From: Ophiothrix spiculata | Lineage: Eukaryota; Echinodermata; Ophiuroidea; Amphilepidida; Ophiotrichidae | Assembly: GCA_000969725.1 (NCBI GenBank) | Contig: JXSR01S008012.1 | Reading direction: 5' to 3' (one strand) | DNA: 29,461 nucleotides | Shown here: piece by piece, positions 18,699-29,362 of the stretch | Position numbering within the stretch: the first letter of the stretch is position 1 | Layout of the letters: each line of letters starts with the position of its first letter | The notes under the pieces: generated by a model | What the model saw: only the letters and a program-made list of their open reading frames with translations | Told to the model about the DNA's origin: nothing | Database searches by the model: none | Position numbers and translations under genes: made by a program

Positions 18699-19184
18699 AG
18701 GTGTCTGGTCCACGCGCCGTCTACATGTACCAGTAAGAGCTAGTTTCCGAGTTGGTAAAGTGCTGCAATACGCTTGTGCACATACTCTGAGTAGTATTTT
18801 GAAGCTAAAAATGGCCATATTTTAATATTTATCTGGGAAATTAAGTCAGTGACCCCCAATTTTTATTTTTTTATTTGAAAGAACATACTTGTGCACAACT
18901 TTTGTGAAAAAATTAACAAAAATGCTGGGGCAGATTTTTTAAAACAACACTTAATAATGTCACTTTTGCCACATTTCCCATAGACCCATGTACTAATTTT
19001 TCCCAAAAAACCTCCAAAAATGCTGTTTTTAAACCGATTCTCATGCAAAAACGAGTCCGGTGACCCCCGGACTTGCCCAGGTGCTATTTTTTTATTTTAA
19101 AAATCGGTTCTACATCGATAAAATATCATTCATGTCGATTTTTACTAGAAATCTTCAGGCAGATCTATCATGGACCAGACACCT
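18699..19184. mobile_element. TIR element with AGGTGTCTGGTCCA termini, 486 bp
   Basis: AGGTGTCTGGTCCACG at the left and CATGGACCAGACACCT at the right are inverted with one change. AAAGT on both sides (about 18693-18696 and 19186-19190) is a possible target duplication. It lies inside the third 760-bp unit. GTGACCCCC occurs twice inside. Confidence 0.7.
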
Positions 19185-19261
19185 AAAAGTCTATTTGAAC
19201 AGTAATCAGTTGAGAGATTGTGATAACTTATTACTGAAAGGTCAAAGATTGGTCTGTAGCA

Positions 19262-19297
19262 GGAGTTGAACCTGTGACCTGATTCAGAGTCCTGCTT
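19262..19297 (-). other. tRNA-like relic, minus strand
   Basis: On the minus strand GCAGGACTCTGAATCAGG is followed by GGTTCAACTCC, resembling the anticodon arm (CTG, as in tRNA-Gln) and B-box of a tRNA. The anticodon stem is mismatched and no D-arm or acceptor stem is found. A SINE remnant or a pseudo-tRNA is more likely than a working gene. Confidence 0.3.
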
Positions 19298-19620
19298 TTA
19301 AGTTCTATATAATTACCAGCTTTTACAAAATGCCATACCACATTTCATTTTATGCTAAATTCATCAAATATTACCTCATAAATATTATGTTTGGACACAT
19401 AGTGAAGATTATATTGGCCTACTCATGTCAATCAGTCAACATTTATGATGGGAGGAAACTTTAGCACTTGAAATATTGCCTCCCAGTAGATGGAAATCGC
19501 TCCAAGGCCTAATGTGAAATGCTCTGTGTGATGATTTATGTTTGAGTATTTCACAATTTCAGGATCATTTACATGAGTTGTCTTAATTGATAAATCAAGT
19601 GAGATTGAGATCAAGTGCAA

Positions 19621-19915
19621 ATAATTAAAGGGACTAGCCTAGATCCTGTCCGCTGATTTTCTGACTATATATTTGTTTTCATATGTATCGATAGAACATG
19701 ATTATACTAACATATCCTAGCAGTAGTTTCCGCTGAATTTGTGTAACAGAGGAAAAAAATGAAATTATTTACCAGCTGTATTTTTTTCACCGGCGAAAAA
19801 AAAAATGGTTGAAAAGTGTTTCTAGTTTCAAATCTTAAAAAGATCTTGTTTCTACACCTGTGATGGGTAAAAAAAAATATTTTTGAAGAAATTGTTTCTC
19901 TTTTGATATGTATTA
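19621..19915. other. Intron stretch without recognised content
   Basis: Nothing recognised apart from A-runs near 19797-19804 and 19869-19877. Confidence 0.5.
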
Positions 19916-20287
19916 AATAAGGCCAAAAAAAATGGTCCTTTGCCCTCCAGTGGAAAAATTGAAATTTTGGTTGATCTTTTATTTTTATTTTTTTTACTCA
20001 TCACAAATAATTTAAAGAGTGATGTCATTACATGGATTTTATCGCAAATGCCAAGCAATGGAAGGCTTAATCAAATATTGTGGGTCATTATTTAGAGGAA
20101 ATATGCATTTTATACTACTAAATGTGACTTTATACTGTTAAATTTTATGTTTTCCATTGAAAATATTGAGTTTTCATATTTTACATGTTTGGAAAAAAAC
20201 AAACCTAAAATCGCGACCCAAATTTTTGGCATTTTTTGAGTCGGTCGCGGAGGGCAAACAAACACATTTTTTTTTAAGCCTTATTTC
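19916..20287. mobile_element. TIR element with AATAAGGC termini, 372 bp
   Basis: The left end AATAAGGCCAAAAAAAATGG and the inverted right end AATAAGGCTTAAAAAAAAAT both lead into TTTGCCCTCC / GGAGGGCAAA. The GGCCAAAAA start recalls the element at 17266-17573 and may indicate a related family. Confidence 0.7.
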
Positions 20288-20789
20288 CAAGAGCTTCATT
20301 TGATCTTTTATGTGGTAAATCCATCTGAGGTACAAATTTAAGATTTAGAAACACAGAATAGTCACACCACCATCACATATAGATATATTGCAAATCAATT
20401 TGAGCCATTTCTGTGTAAATTTGTGTACTTTTTTGGATTTTACTACACTTTTCAGCTTTATTTAGAGCATTTCCATAAGTTTTTAATTCTAAGTTGAATC
20501 TAGGCTAGTACATTCATATTTGGTATCGTCTTATTATTTTTTGTTTTTGTTTGTTTGTTTTACTAACTTCTTTAATATAATGTACTCAACCAGGCCACAA
20601 TGGTAACAAAATAATTAATATACCCTACTTTTTGAAAAACAAACAAGATTTTTGAAAAAGAAAACATAAATTTTGGTATTTTTTGTTATTGTATTATACA
20701 ACCATGCTTATATAATATGCGTACAAAGTGGTTCATATGATTGACATATGGAATAGTATTAACCAGGGATCAATCACTGTCATGATCAG
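20288..20789. other. Intron stretch, no clear feature
   Basis: TTTAGAGCATTTCCATAAG at about 20460 resembles a segment of the third 760-bp unit (18337-18352), so faint remains of that array may reach here. Otherwise nothing was recognised. Confidence 0.5.
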
Positions 20790-20975
20790 AACAGACAGTG
20801 TTGTAGAGCATTCTCACCTAAATGAGGTTTTGAACCATGCAGGTATATCGGCTTACAAAAGAATTGATCTGATCTGATCTGTATAGTAAGCTTATGTTAG
20901 GAGGGATGTTGATCATATGTTTCATGGGTTGAGTCTGTAATTAGGGATTTGCCATTTGCTTTGCTTTAGAATATG

Positions 20976-21340
20976 CCAGCGGGGGTGGGGGGTGTACTTA
21001 CATTTACAGAAGGTACGGGTATGTGCCGCCCTCAAGACCCCCTTTTCAAGCCTCCTCTTCTACTCCCCAAGATACTCTTTTCAAGATTACTTCAGTTCCA
21101 AAGACCCCATTTTCAAAGAAAATGACTCAAAAGTGTGTTTTATTTTGTTTTCAAGCTAATTTTGAATGATTTTCAGCTCAAATAGTCATATTTTTATGGA
21201 AAAAAACAATTCCTGAGACAACAATTCAGGAAAAAATCAGTTCCATAGACCATATTTTTGACCAAAAATCGGTTCCGTAAGACCTTATGTTGGATATCGC
21301 AGATCTCATATACCTACCAATTTTTTTGAGTACCCCCAGG
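20976..21340. mobile_element. TIR element, 365 bp, 8-bp target duplication
   Basis: AGAATATG flanks both sides (20968-20975 and 21341-21348). The ends are CCAGCGGGGGTGGGGGGTGTAC and GTACCCCCAGG, G-rich then TAC, like the elements at 7186 and 9840. The interior includes GGTATGTGCCGCCCTCAAGA. The unit near 22450 has AGAATATGTTGCC with no insert, the empty site. Confidence 0.8.
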
Positions 21341-21526
21341 AGAATATGTTGCTTTTTTTGTTCACTATTATACCTAATGAGGTTTTGAACCATGTAGGTG
21401 TATCTGCTTACAAAAGAATTGATCTGATCTGATCTGTAAGCTTATGTAAGAAGGGATGTTAATCATATGTTTCACGGTTTTGAGTCTGTAATTAGGGATT
21501 TGCCATTTGCTTTGTCCTAGAATATG

Positions 21527-21879
21527 CCAGCGGGGGTGGGGGTGTACTTACATTTACAGAAGGTACGGGTATGTGCCGCCCTCAAGACCTCCTTTTCAAG
21601 CCTTTTCTTCTACTCCCGAAGATATTCTTTTCAAGATTACTTCAGTTCCAAAGACCCCATTTTCAAAGAAAATGACTCAAAAGTGTGTTTTATTTTGTTT
21701 TCAAACTAATTTTGAACGATTTTCAGCTCAAAAAGTCGTATTTTTATCGGGAAAAAGCAGTTCCTAAGACCTCAATTCAGGAAAAAATCACATCCATAGA
21801 CCCTATTTTTGACCAAAAATTGGTTCCGCAAGACATTATGTTGGATATTGCGGATCTCACATACCTACCAAATTTTTTG
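21527..21879. mobile_element. Duplicate of the 365-bp element, right end shortened
   Basis: It is nearly identical to 20976-21340 and sits at the same place in the next tandem unit, between AGAATATG (21519-21526) and AGAATATG (21880-21887). The terminal GTACCCCCAGG is missing. The copy therefore arose by duplication of host unit plus element, followed by a small deletion. Confidence 0.8.
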
Positions 21880-22804
21880 AGAATATGTTGCCTTGTTTGT
21901 TCACTATCTGCATCTAATGAGGTTTTGAACCATGCAGGTATAACTGCTTACAAAAGAATTGATCTGATCTGTAAGCTTCTGTTAGAAGGGATGTTAATCA
22001 TATGTTTCACGGTTTGAGTCTGTAATTAGGGATTTGCCATTTGCTTTATTTCAAGACTTCTTTGTTGAGCATTTTGTTTGAAATGAGGTTTTGAACCATG
22101 AATGTATATCTGCTTAGAAAGAAATTATCTGATTTGACCTGTAAGCTTTAATATGTAGTAGGGATGATAATCATTTCTTGGATTTCTCATTGCTTTGTAA
22201 TAGAATACGTTTTCTGTTTTGTTCAAAACAGCTTTGGCCAGAGTTTTGTTCATTCCCTATAACCAATGAGGTTTTGAGCCATGTAGTTAGATCTTCTTAT
22301 AAAAATGATCTGATCTGAATCTGAAGTTGTATGTTGTAGGGATAATCATACAGTCAATCATATAGTTCGGGGTTTGAGAAATTAGGGATCTGCTTTGTGG
22401 GTATGCGAAAATCTTCAAGTTAAAGCAGGCACTTCTATGGAAGAAGAAGAATATGTTGCCTTTTTTCCAGACAGCTTTGTAGAGTGTTTTAATCTAAAGA
22501 CTTTTTGAACCATCTTGGTATATCTTCTTACAAAGAGTTGATCTGATCTGTAAGCTTAATATGTTAGAGAGGATAATAATGACAATTTGATGTCCTTGTT
22601 TTGTGGTTGAATATGTTACCATTCAGTTCAGGGTTTAAGTCTGTAATGAAGGATTTGCCGTTTACTTTGTAGGTTAAATATGTTGAGTTTTTAGTTCAAG
22701 ACAGCTTTGTAGAGCATTCTGTTCACATCAACACCAAGTGATATTTTGAAAGATTCTGTTTTCAACAACTCACTGTAACCCATGATATTTTGTTCTTATT
22801 TCAG

Positions 22805-22993
22805 TGACAATGTGGACCATTATTGCCTGATGATAGCAGAGGAGGATGGTGAAGTTGATACCGATTTCCCTGCCTTGGATAGCAAAGAAGTCATCTCCAA
22901 GTTTGGCTTCAGCACATTGGCTTTGGTGGAAAAGGAAATCCCAAAACCTGTCGTGGAACAACCTACCAAAGAAGGAAAACTATTGGTCACTGT
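22805..22993 (+). CDS. MAPKAP1: SIN1 exon: CRIM acidic loop to start of Ras-binding domain
   Basis: It encodes 63 residues: [19 protein letters not shown], then [23 protein letters not shown] and [24 protein letters not shown] is almost the same as the acidic loop of the vertebrate SIN1 CRIM domain, the surface implicated in recruiting AKT and other substrates. [11 protein letters not shown] is the conserved CRIM end. The final LLVTV corresponds to the first strand of the Ras-binding domain. The acceptor is TTCTTATTTCAG|T at 22804/22805; its first base completes the AG left by the previous exon. The donor is ACTGT|GTAAGT at 22993/22994, phase 2. The following exon is not in this window. Confidence 0.95.
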
Positions 22994-23089
22994 GTAAGTA
23001 GATTATTTTTATTCCGTAACTGAACATAGCTAGCTTCATTAGTGATTGGGACTAAAACCCCACACTTGCCTCCAAATCCATTAATATAG

Positions 23090-23860
23090 GGCCAACAATT
23101 TTCTGCTTTACAAATGCCAAATTCCGCTTTATTCTGCTTTGTATTTTTTGCAAATTTTTGAAAAAAAAAATCTTAAAAATCTTACAGTTTTCCAAGTCTC
23201 TTACCAATATTTTTACTGTAGTCTAAAAATTGCAAAACATCTTGTTTCCATCAGCATTAAAATCGTTCATAAATGCTGGTTCAGAAGCTCTATATTTAGC
23301 AGTTATAATCTGCCCTCCTACTTTTGCAATCCGTTTTGGTATTGCTGCCATTTTTAATCAAAATTTAATGTTTGTAAACTAAGCTTAATAAAAAAGTTTT
23401 TGCCCTGCAGCGATACTGGTCTGAACAAGCTTTTGGAAAAGCCCCCGTGGCTATTTATAGCTCATGCGCGCAAGGGATCCTGGGATACAGTGACGTAGCG
23501 GAATGCAGTATATTTGACAGTCGGGCGATATGTGATCGCAATGGGCGATGTGTGATGCGAGATCGCAAATCAATGCTGAATAATTGGGCATATCACGGCC
23601 GTAACTAGGTAGTTTATACGTTTTTATAGGCATTGTAAGGTAAATCTATGCTAAATTTGGCTTTATTTTGTTCAATTGATGATCTCAAATATTCATAAGT
23701 ATTTATTTATTTTTTCAAAAATTTATTAATTTGCCGTTTTTGGGTCTTTTTATTTATTTTTTCTCAGATATGCTTTTTCCGCTTTTCACTTCAAATTCCG
23801 CGATTTTCGCGGAAAATCCGCAACGCGGAGGACTTCAGAATTTACATTAATCCTTTTCTG
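23090..23860. other. Possible dispersed repeat with TTCCGC motifs
   Basis: TTCCGCTTTAT/TTCCGCTTTTC motifs recur at the two edges. A short perfect hairpin TTCCGCG-ATTTT-CGCGGAA lies at 23796-23814, next to AACGCGGAGGACTTC. The mid part (23450-23620) is locally richer in CG dinucleotides than its surroundings. Boundaries are uncertain and no gene is seen. Confidence 0.35.
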
Positions 23861-24540
23861 GCTATAGGTGACCACAAAATACCGTCACATGCTGTTGAAA
23901 AACAAACAATCATTGGCCAGAAACTTTGTAGATGATTTATTTCAAAATCAACCTGTATACAGTAATTTCCATATTTGTCTTCATTCCTCCGAACTATCCT
24001 GTGTCTGCTAATCTATTCAGGTTAAGTTTAGCAGTGAATAGATTGTGAACAATGACTCTAACATTGGTCAGATTTTGGATTGTACCAAATTAAAACAATA
24101 TACTTTGCTACAAGTCTTTGCAAACTCAGCCTGCCAATGTATTACTTGGTCAAATTGTGTTCATATGATGAGAAGACCCTGTTTGAATCCCCACTCAATG
24201 ATAATTTTTGGACCATGATAGCAACAATACTTTGATAATAATCAATGGAAAATCCTCAAAGGAGTTTATATTCACACAAAAACATTGTTTTTTTAAACTT
24301 TTGATAAAAATCTGAGCAAGTTCAGACATTGTTAGGTTTTTTTAAATTGATTTTGACTAGTTATGTGGCTTTTGTGGTGAGTGTGGATATTTCTTTTGTT
24401 GCAGTATCAATTTCATTGTGATTCAAGACATCACAAATTCATGTGTTTTGTGTGTTTTCATTTATTGAATTCTGTACTTTATGGATCAGTCACACATCAG
24501 ATCATAACATACAAAAGTTTTACATGCTGAACATGTGTCA
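23861..24540. other. Intron segment with no recognised feature
   Basis: AT-rich, only short frames, no inverted or tandem structure noticed. Confidence 0.55.
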
Positions 24541-24700
24541 ACAGGCGCGTAGCCAGGATTCTGTACCCCGGGATGCGCAATAATTGTAGATGGGTGGGCA
24601 AAAGTGAAGACCGCTCCTTTGATGGGAGGGGCCTGGGGAGGTGGAAGTATTTTTTGCCGACAAGCCCAAGTTTTTTGCCGACAACATAAATTAGAAAATG
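24541..24700. other. Dispersed repeat fragment (GGCGCGTAGCCAGGATT)
   Basis: The opening GGCGCGTAGCCAGGATTCTG, a G-rich middle and the repeated TTTTTTGCCGACAA (about 24650-24683) resemble a repeat family widespread in invertebrate genomes, often derived from retroelements. Identification is from memory of the motif only. Confidence 0.45.
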
Positions 24701-25419
24701 CCTCTTTTTATACAAAACATATGAAGGGTGCCTGAGCTTGATGTGCCCTCAGGGATTAGAAATTTTTGGTATTTTAAAAGAAACATTCACACAACTTTGT
24801 GCAAAATGTGATACTCAGGTAGAGATAGTTTTTGCTTTTTGCTAAACGATACTTCCAAGTCACATTGTCTCTCTAATTAACATGTGGACAAGTACTCAAC
24901 AAACTTAGATATAATATTAACCAAAATATATGGAGGGAGTGTCTAAGGAGCAACCCTCAGGCAGGAGTTTGACAACTTTGAAAATAAAGTACAAATCACA
25001 CGATTTGGTGCATAGATTTCGCTAATTTGATATTCCAAGATGGTACTTTTTTTCCATCAATATCTATATCTGGGCAAGATACTTCTGATACTCGTATCTA
25101 TAGTAATAGACAAAAGAAATGGTGAGGTGTTCCCCCTGAGATGTTAAGAAATTTTTTGAAATTTTCAACATTATTCATACCATTTGGTGCATAGTTTAGC
25201 CAACATTTTCTATTCTAGCTCAATAGCTAAACCTGTCCACACAAAGCTAAAATGAGAACTTCGCGTTTGACTCCAATTGGAGTGTTGCAAAGTATCTTAG
25301 CAGAAGAAACAATAGTGAGGTTGTATGTTATGTGTAAGATTGGCTCTATACAATGATGTGTGACTGAGCCCTACACATATAAGAGTGGATTAAGTAATGC
25401 CTCAGCAGTTTAGTTTTTC
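24701..25419. other. Intron segment with weak internal repetition
   Basis: ATTTGGTGCATAG occurs at about 25003 and 25184 with loosely similar surroundings, possibly an old duplication of about 180 bp. Nothing else was recognised. Confidence 0.45.
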
Positions 25420-28400
25420 AATGCTTTGTTATTTATTTTGTTATTACATATGCCACAAAGAATATTGCTAAGTTAAGAATACAAAGCTTTTAAGTATTGG
25501 TTTTATGTAGGGCAGTCAAGCCCTTCAGGTGCTTATGATGTTGATACTCTAATCATATCCATAACAATAGTATAAATTATCCCCGGTGCCTTGGGCAATT
25601 CCTGAAACCCAGAAATAAGGGATGCCAGATTAAGGACTTAATTGTTTGCAGGTTGTTGCAAGTTGTCACTCACCCTACACATGAAGCTCCTTTTCCCGTT
25701 TAGGACACCGCTTTTAATTTCCCTAGGCCTCTCATGATGATTACAAAACATTGGTATAGTAATGTAAAGTTTGTTCCGTGGAGAGCTGACTAACTCTCTT
25801 AGATCCGTTCTGTGATGTTTACAGGGTTTTAGAATGACTTGGACAGTTTATTCTCTTTCTGTCAAGAGATCTTCTATCAACAGTATCATATTGGTTTGTG
25901 TATTTAGGCTAGATTTGATGATAGGATCGCTGTATTGAATAAATTGATATGTTGGGAAAATGAAGGGACCAAGGAATTTGGGAAAATTAGGCTGTAATTA
26001 GCTGAACCAAATTCCTGGAGCAAGGAAATGGAGGACTAATAGTGTTGATAGATTTTATATTTTGTAGAAATATATAATACAGAATTGTATTGGAAAAAGT
26101 AGGAATTGTCTTCAGTTAATATATTTGCTGACAAATAAACAATGCCACAATTGAGTTCAGATCCATAGAAAGTTTTCCAAACTTTTTGTACACTATTTCT
26201 TTTTAGGTCTGCCTGAATTGCTATTCAGCAGTAACGAAGCAAATATGTAATTAGGTTCAAAATCCTCAAGTATTGAGGTTATATGAAAGTAATATTGTTA
26301 GGGTTTCCACTGGTATTGATGCTATAGAAAGTATTATAAATTTGTTAAACTCACCACACCATATGATGGATGGCAATTTGTTAATTTACCTGATGTGATA
26401 TATAGGTGGACTATTTCTGCTGTCTTTTGAACAATGGCAAGGAAGGAATATGCTCCGTGGCCATTGTTACGAGAGGTTGCACAAAAAACACCCAAAATAT
26501 TCACTTAGTATAAAGATTGTTGCACAATACAGTATTGATGCGTAGATTAAATGGGAATTACCCCTGTGTCACTGGGAATATCATCCTTTTGATGTTCTGA
26601 TTTCAAGAGTGGTTGTATGTATCATTTTTAAAAGATGAATTGTATTATTGATGTGGACATTTTATGATTGATCAATTGTAATAAGACAGATTGTATGGAT
26701 GTGATTTGGTTAAAAAGTTTAAAAATTGGTGTCAAAATGATGTATTAAACTTGATGGCAAAGGACTGTTTTTATTACATGTTGCTGTGTTAGTTTCGTCA
26801 CACTTCTCCAGGCATGAGAAGCTTCATGATTTTTCAGGAATTCCTGCAAATTGTTTTTCTAAATCGGCAAAAACTCTTGCAAAAGTGTCTGTTTTTAATA
26901 TTTTTGAGCAGTGTCCTGCAAAACTTGTTAATCTTATTCTTTTGCATGTTCTCCGACAAATGCTTTGCTATTCAGTTTTTGTTTTGTATACTACAAGGAA
27001 TATTGCTAAGTTACAAATTCAAATATTTTAAAATGTTGACTTATGTAGGGCAGTCAAGCCCTTCAGGTGCTTATGATTTTGATACTCTAATCATATCCAT
27101 AACAATAGTATAAATTTTCCACGATGCCTTGGGCAATTCCTGAAGCCCAGAAAAAAGGAATGCCAGATTAAGGACTTAATTGTTTGCAGGTTGTTGCAGG
27201 TTGTCACTCACCCTACACATGAATCTCCTTTTCCCGTTTAGGACACCGCTTTTAATTTCCCTAGGCCTCTCATGATGATTACAAAACATTGGTATAGTAA
27301 TGTAAAGTTTGTTCCATAGAGAGTTGACTAACTCTCTTAGATCCGTTCTGTGATGTTTAGAGGGTTTTTGAATGACTTGTACAGTTTATTCTCTTACTAT
27401 CAAGAGAGCCTCTATCAACAGTATCATATTGATTTGTGGATTTAGGCTAGATTTGATGATAAGATCGCTGTATTGAATAAATTGATATGTTGGGAAAAAT
27501 GAACGGACCAAGGAATTTGGGAAAATTAGGCTGTAATTAGCTGAACCAGATTCCTGGAGCAAGGAAATGGAGGACAGACAAGTAGTGTTGATAGATTTTA
27601 TATTTTGTAGAAATATAAAATACAGAATTGTATTGGAAAAAGTAGGAATTGTCTTCAGTCAATATATTTGCTAACAAAACAAACAATGCCACAATAGTGT
27701 TAAGATCCATAGAAAGTTTTCCAAACTTTTTTACACTATTTCTTTTTAGGTCTGTCTGAATTTCTATCAGCAGAAACGAAGCAAATATGTAATTGGGTTC
27801 AAAATCCTCAAGTTTTGAGGTTATATTAAAGAAATATTGTTAGGGTTCCATCGGTATTGATGCTTTAGAAAGTATTATAAATTTGTTAAACTCACCACAC
27901 CATATGATGGATGTCAATTTTCTAATTGACCTGATGTGATATATAGGTGGACTATTTCTGCTGTCTTTTGAACAATGGCAAGGAAGCAATATGCTCCTTT
28001 GCCATTGTTTCGAGAGGTTGCAACAAAATATTCACCAAGTATAAAGATTGTTGCACAATAAGATATTGATGTGTAGATTAAATGGGAATTACCCCTGTGT
28101 CACTGGGAATATCATCCTTTTGATGTTCTGATTTCAAGAGTGGTTGTATGTATCATTTTTAAAAGATGAGTTGTATTATTGATGTGGACATTTTATGATT
28201 GATCAATTGTAATAAGACAGATTGTATGGATGTGATTTGGTTAAAAAGTTTAAAAATTGGTGTCAAAATGATGTATTAAACTTGATGGCAAAGGACTGTT
28301 TTTATTACATGTTGCTGTGTTAGTTTCGTCTCACTTCTCCAGGCATGAGAAGCTTCATGATTTTTCAGGAATTCCTGCAAATTGTTTTTCTAAATCGGCA

Positions 28401-29362
28401 AAAACTCTTGCAAAAGTGTCTGTTTTTGATATTTTTGAGCAGTGTCCTGCAAAACTTGTTAATCTTATTCTTTTGCATGTTCTCCGACAAATGCTTTGCT
28501 ATTCAGTTTTTGTTTTGTATACTACAAGGAATATTGCTAAGTTACAAATTCAAATATTTTAAAATGTTGACTTATGTAGGGCAGTCAAGCCCTTCAGGTG
28601 CTTATGATTTTGATACTCTAATCATATCCATAACAATAGTATATATTTTCCACGATGCCTTGGGCAATTCCTGAAGCCCAGAAAAAAAAAAGGATGCCAG
28701 ATTAAGGACTTAATTGTTTGCAGGTTGTTGCAGGTTGTCACTCACCCTATACACATGAAGCTCTTTTTCCCGTTTAGGACACCGAGTTTTATTTCCCTAG
28801 GCCTCTCATGATGATTACAAAACATTGGTATAGTAATGTAAAGTTTGTTCCGTGGAGAGCTGACTAACTCTCTTAGATCCGTTCTGTGATGTTTACAGCG
28901 TTTTTGAATGACTTGTACAGTTTATTCTCTTTCTGTCAAGAGAGCTTCTATCAACAGTATCATATTGGTTTGTGGATTTAGGCTAGATTTGATGATAAGA
29001 TCGCTGTATTGAATAAATTGATATGTTGGGGAAAATGAACGGACCAAGGAATTTGGAAAAATTAGGCTGTAATTAGCTGAACCAAACTCCTGGAGCAAGG
29101 AAATGGAGAACTAGTAGTGTTGATAGATTTTATATTTTGTAGTTTAAACAGAATTGTTGGAAAAAGTAGGAATTGTTTTCATATTTGCTAACAAATCAAC
29201 AATGCCACAATAGTGTTAAGATCCATCATCCATAGATGTTTTCCAAACTTTTTTTACACTATTTCTTTTTAGGTCTGCCTGAATTGCTATTCAGCAGAAA
29301 CGAAGCAAATATGTAATTGGGTTCAAAATCATCCAGTTTTGAGGTTATATTAAAGTAATGTG
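25420..29362. repeat. Tandem repeat of 1.53 kb, 2.6 copies
   Basis: Copies begin near 25420, 26959 and 28490 (spacings 1539 and 1531). The landmark GGGCAGTCAAGCCCTTCAGG is at 25510, 27048 and 28579. The third copy breaks off near 29362, within a stretch matching copy 1 at about 26290. Copies look well over 90 percent identical, with scattered substitutions and small indels. The two 81-codon frames at 26786 and 28317 (differing at one residue) are the same repeat segment, with no recognisable domain. No transposon ends were seen at the unit boundaries. Confidence 0.9.

Larger units (their letters stand above)
16001..19620. repeat. Four diverged tandem units of about 760 bp
   Basis: Units start with TTTGGCCTACTCATGTCAAA (or a close variant) near 16001, 16757, 18087 and 19412. 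Each follows with ATGACGGGAGGAAACTATAG and TTGCCTCCCAGT, and the first three also have a shared GATATCACGAGATAT block. Spacings of 756, 1330 and about 1326 become about 760-840 once the MITEs inside units two and three are removed. The third unit lacks the TTAGGG-like segment, and the fourth fades out. The 156-codon minus-strand frame at 18142-18612 lies in a unit and is not a gene. Confidence 0.85.
20790..22760. repeat. Tandem array, about 240-bp unit, six to seven copies
   Basis: AATGAGGTTTTGAACCATG or a variant recurs near 20821, 21376, 21916, 22082, 22265 and 22491, with a faint seventh near 22735. Each is followed by TTGATCTGATCTG, TAAGCTT, a (G)GGATGTTAATCATATG-like stretch and ATTAGGGATTTGCCATTTGC. 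The first two intervals (555 and 540) are long because each holds an inserted element. Later units are shorter and more diverged. The array stops just before the acceptor of the exon at 22805. Confidence 0.85.
14583..22804 (+). other. MAPKAP1: SIN1 intron between the second and third certain exons
   Basis: This 8.2 kb intron runs from GTATGT to TTATTTCAG. It holds an exon-fragment copy, the 760-bp array with inserted MITEs, and the array of about 240-bp units. No further exon or foreign gene was recognised. Confidence 0.85.

Noticed and set aside
25734..25789. Possible C/D-box snoRNA (ATGATGA then CTGA) in the 1.53-kb unit
   Set aside because: The D-box is TTGA in the second copy, no flanking terminal stem pairs in the proper place, and there is no recognisable C'/D' pair.
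26786..28674. Duplicated small protein gene (81 and 99-109 codon frames)
   Set aside because: The frames fall in the tandem unit, overlap each other in two frames, lack a start context or domain, and the similarity extends equally over non-coding parts of the unit.
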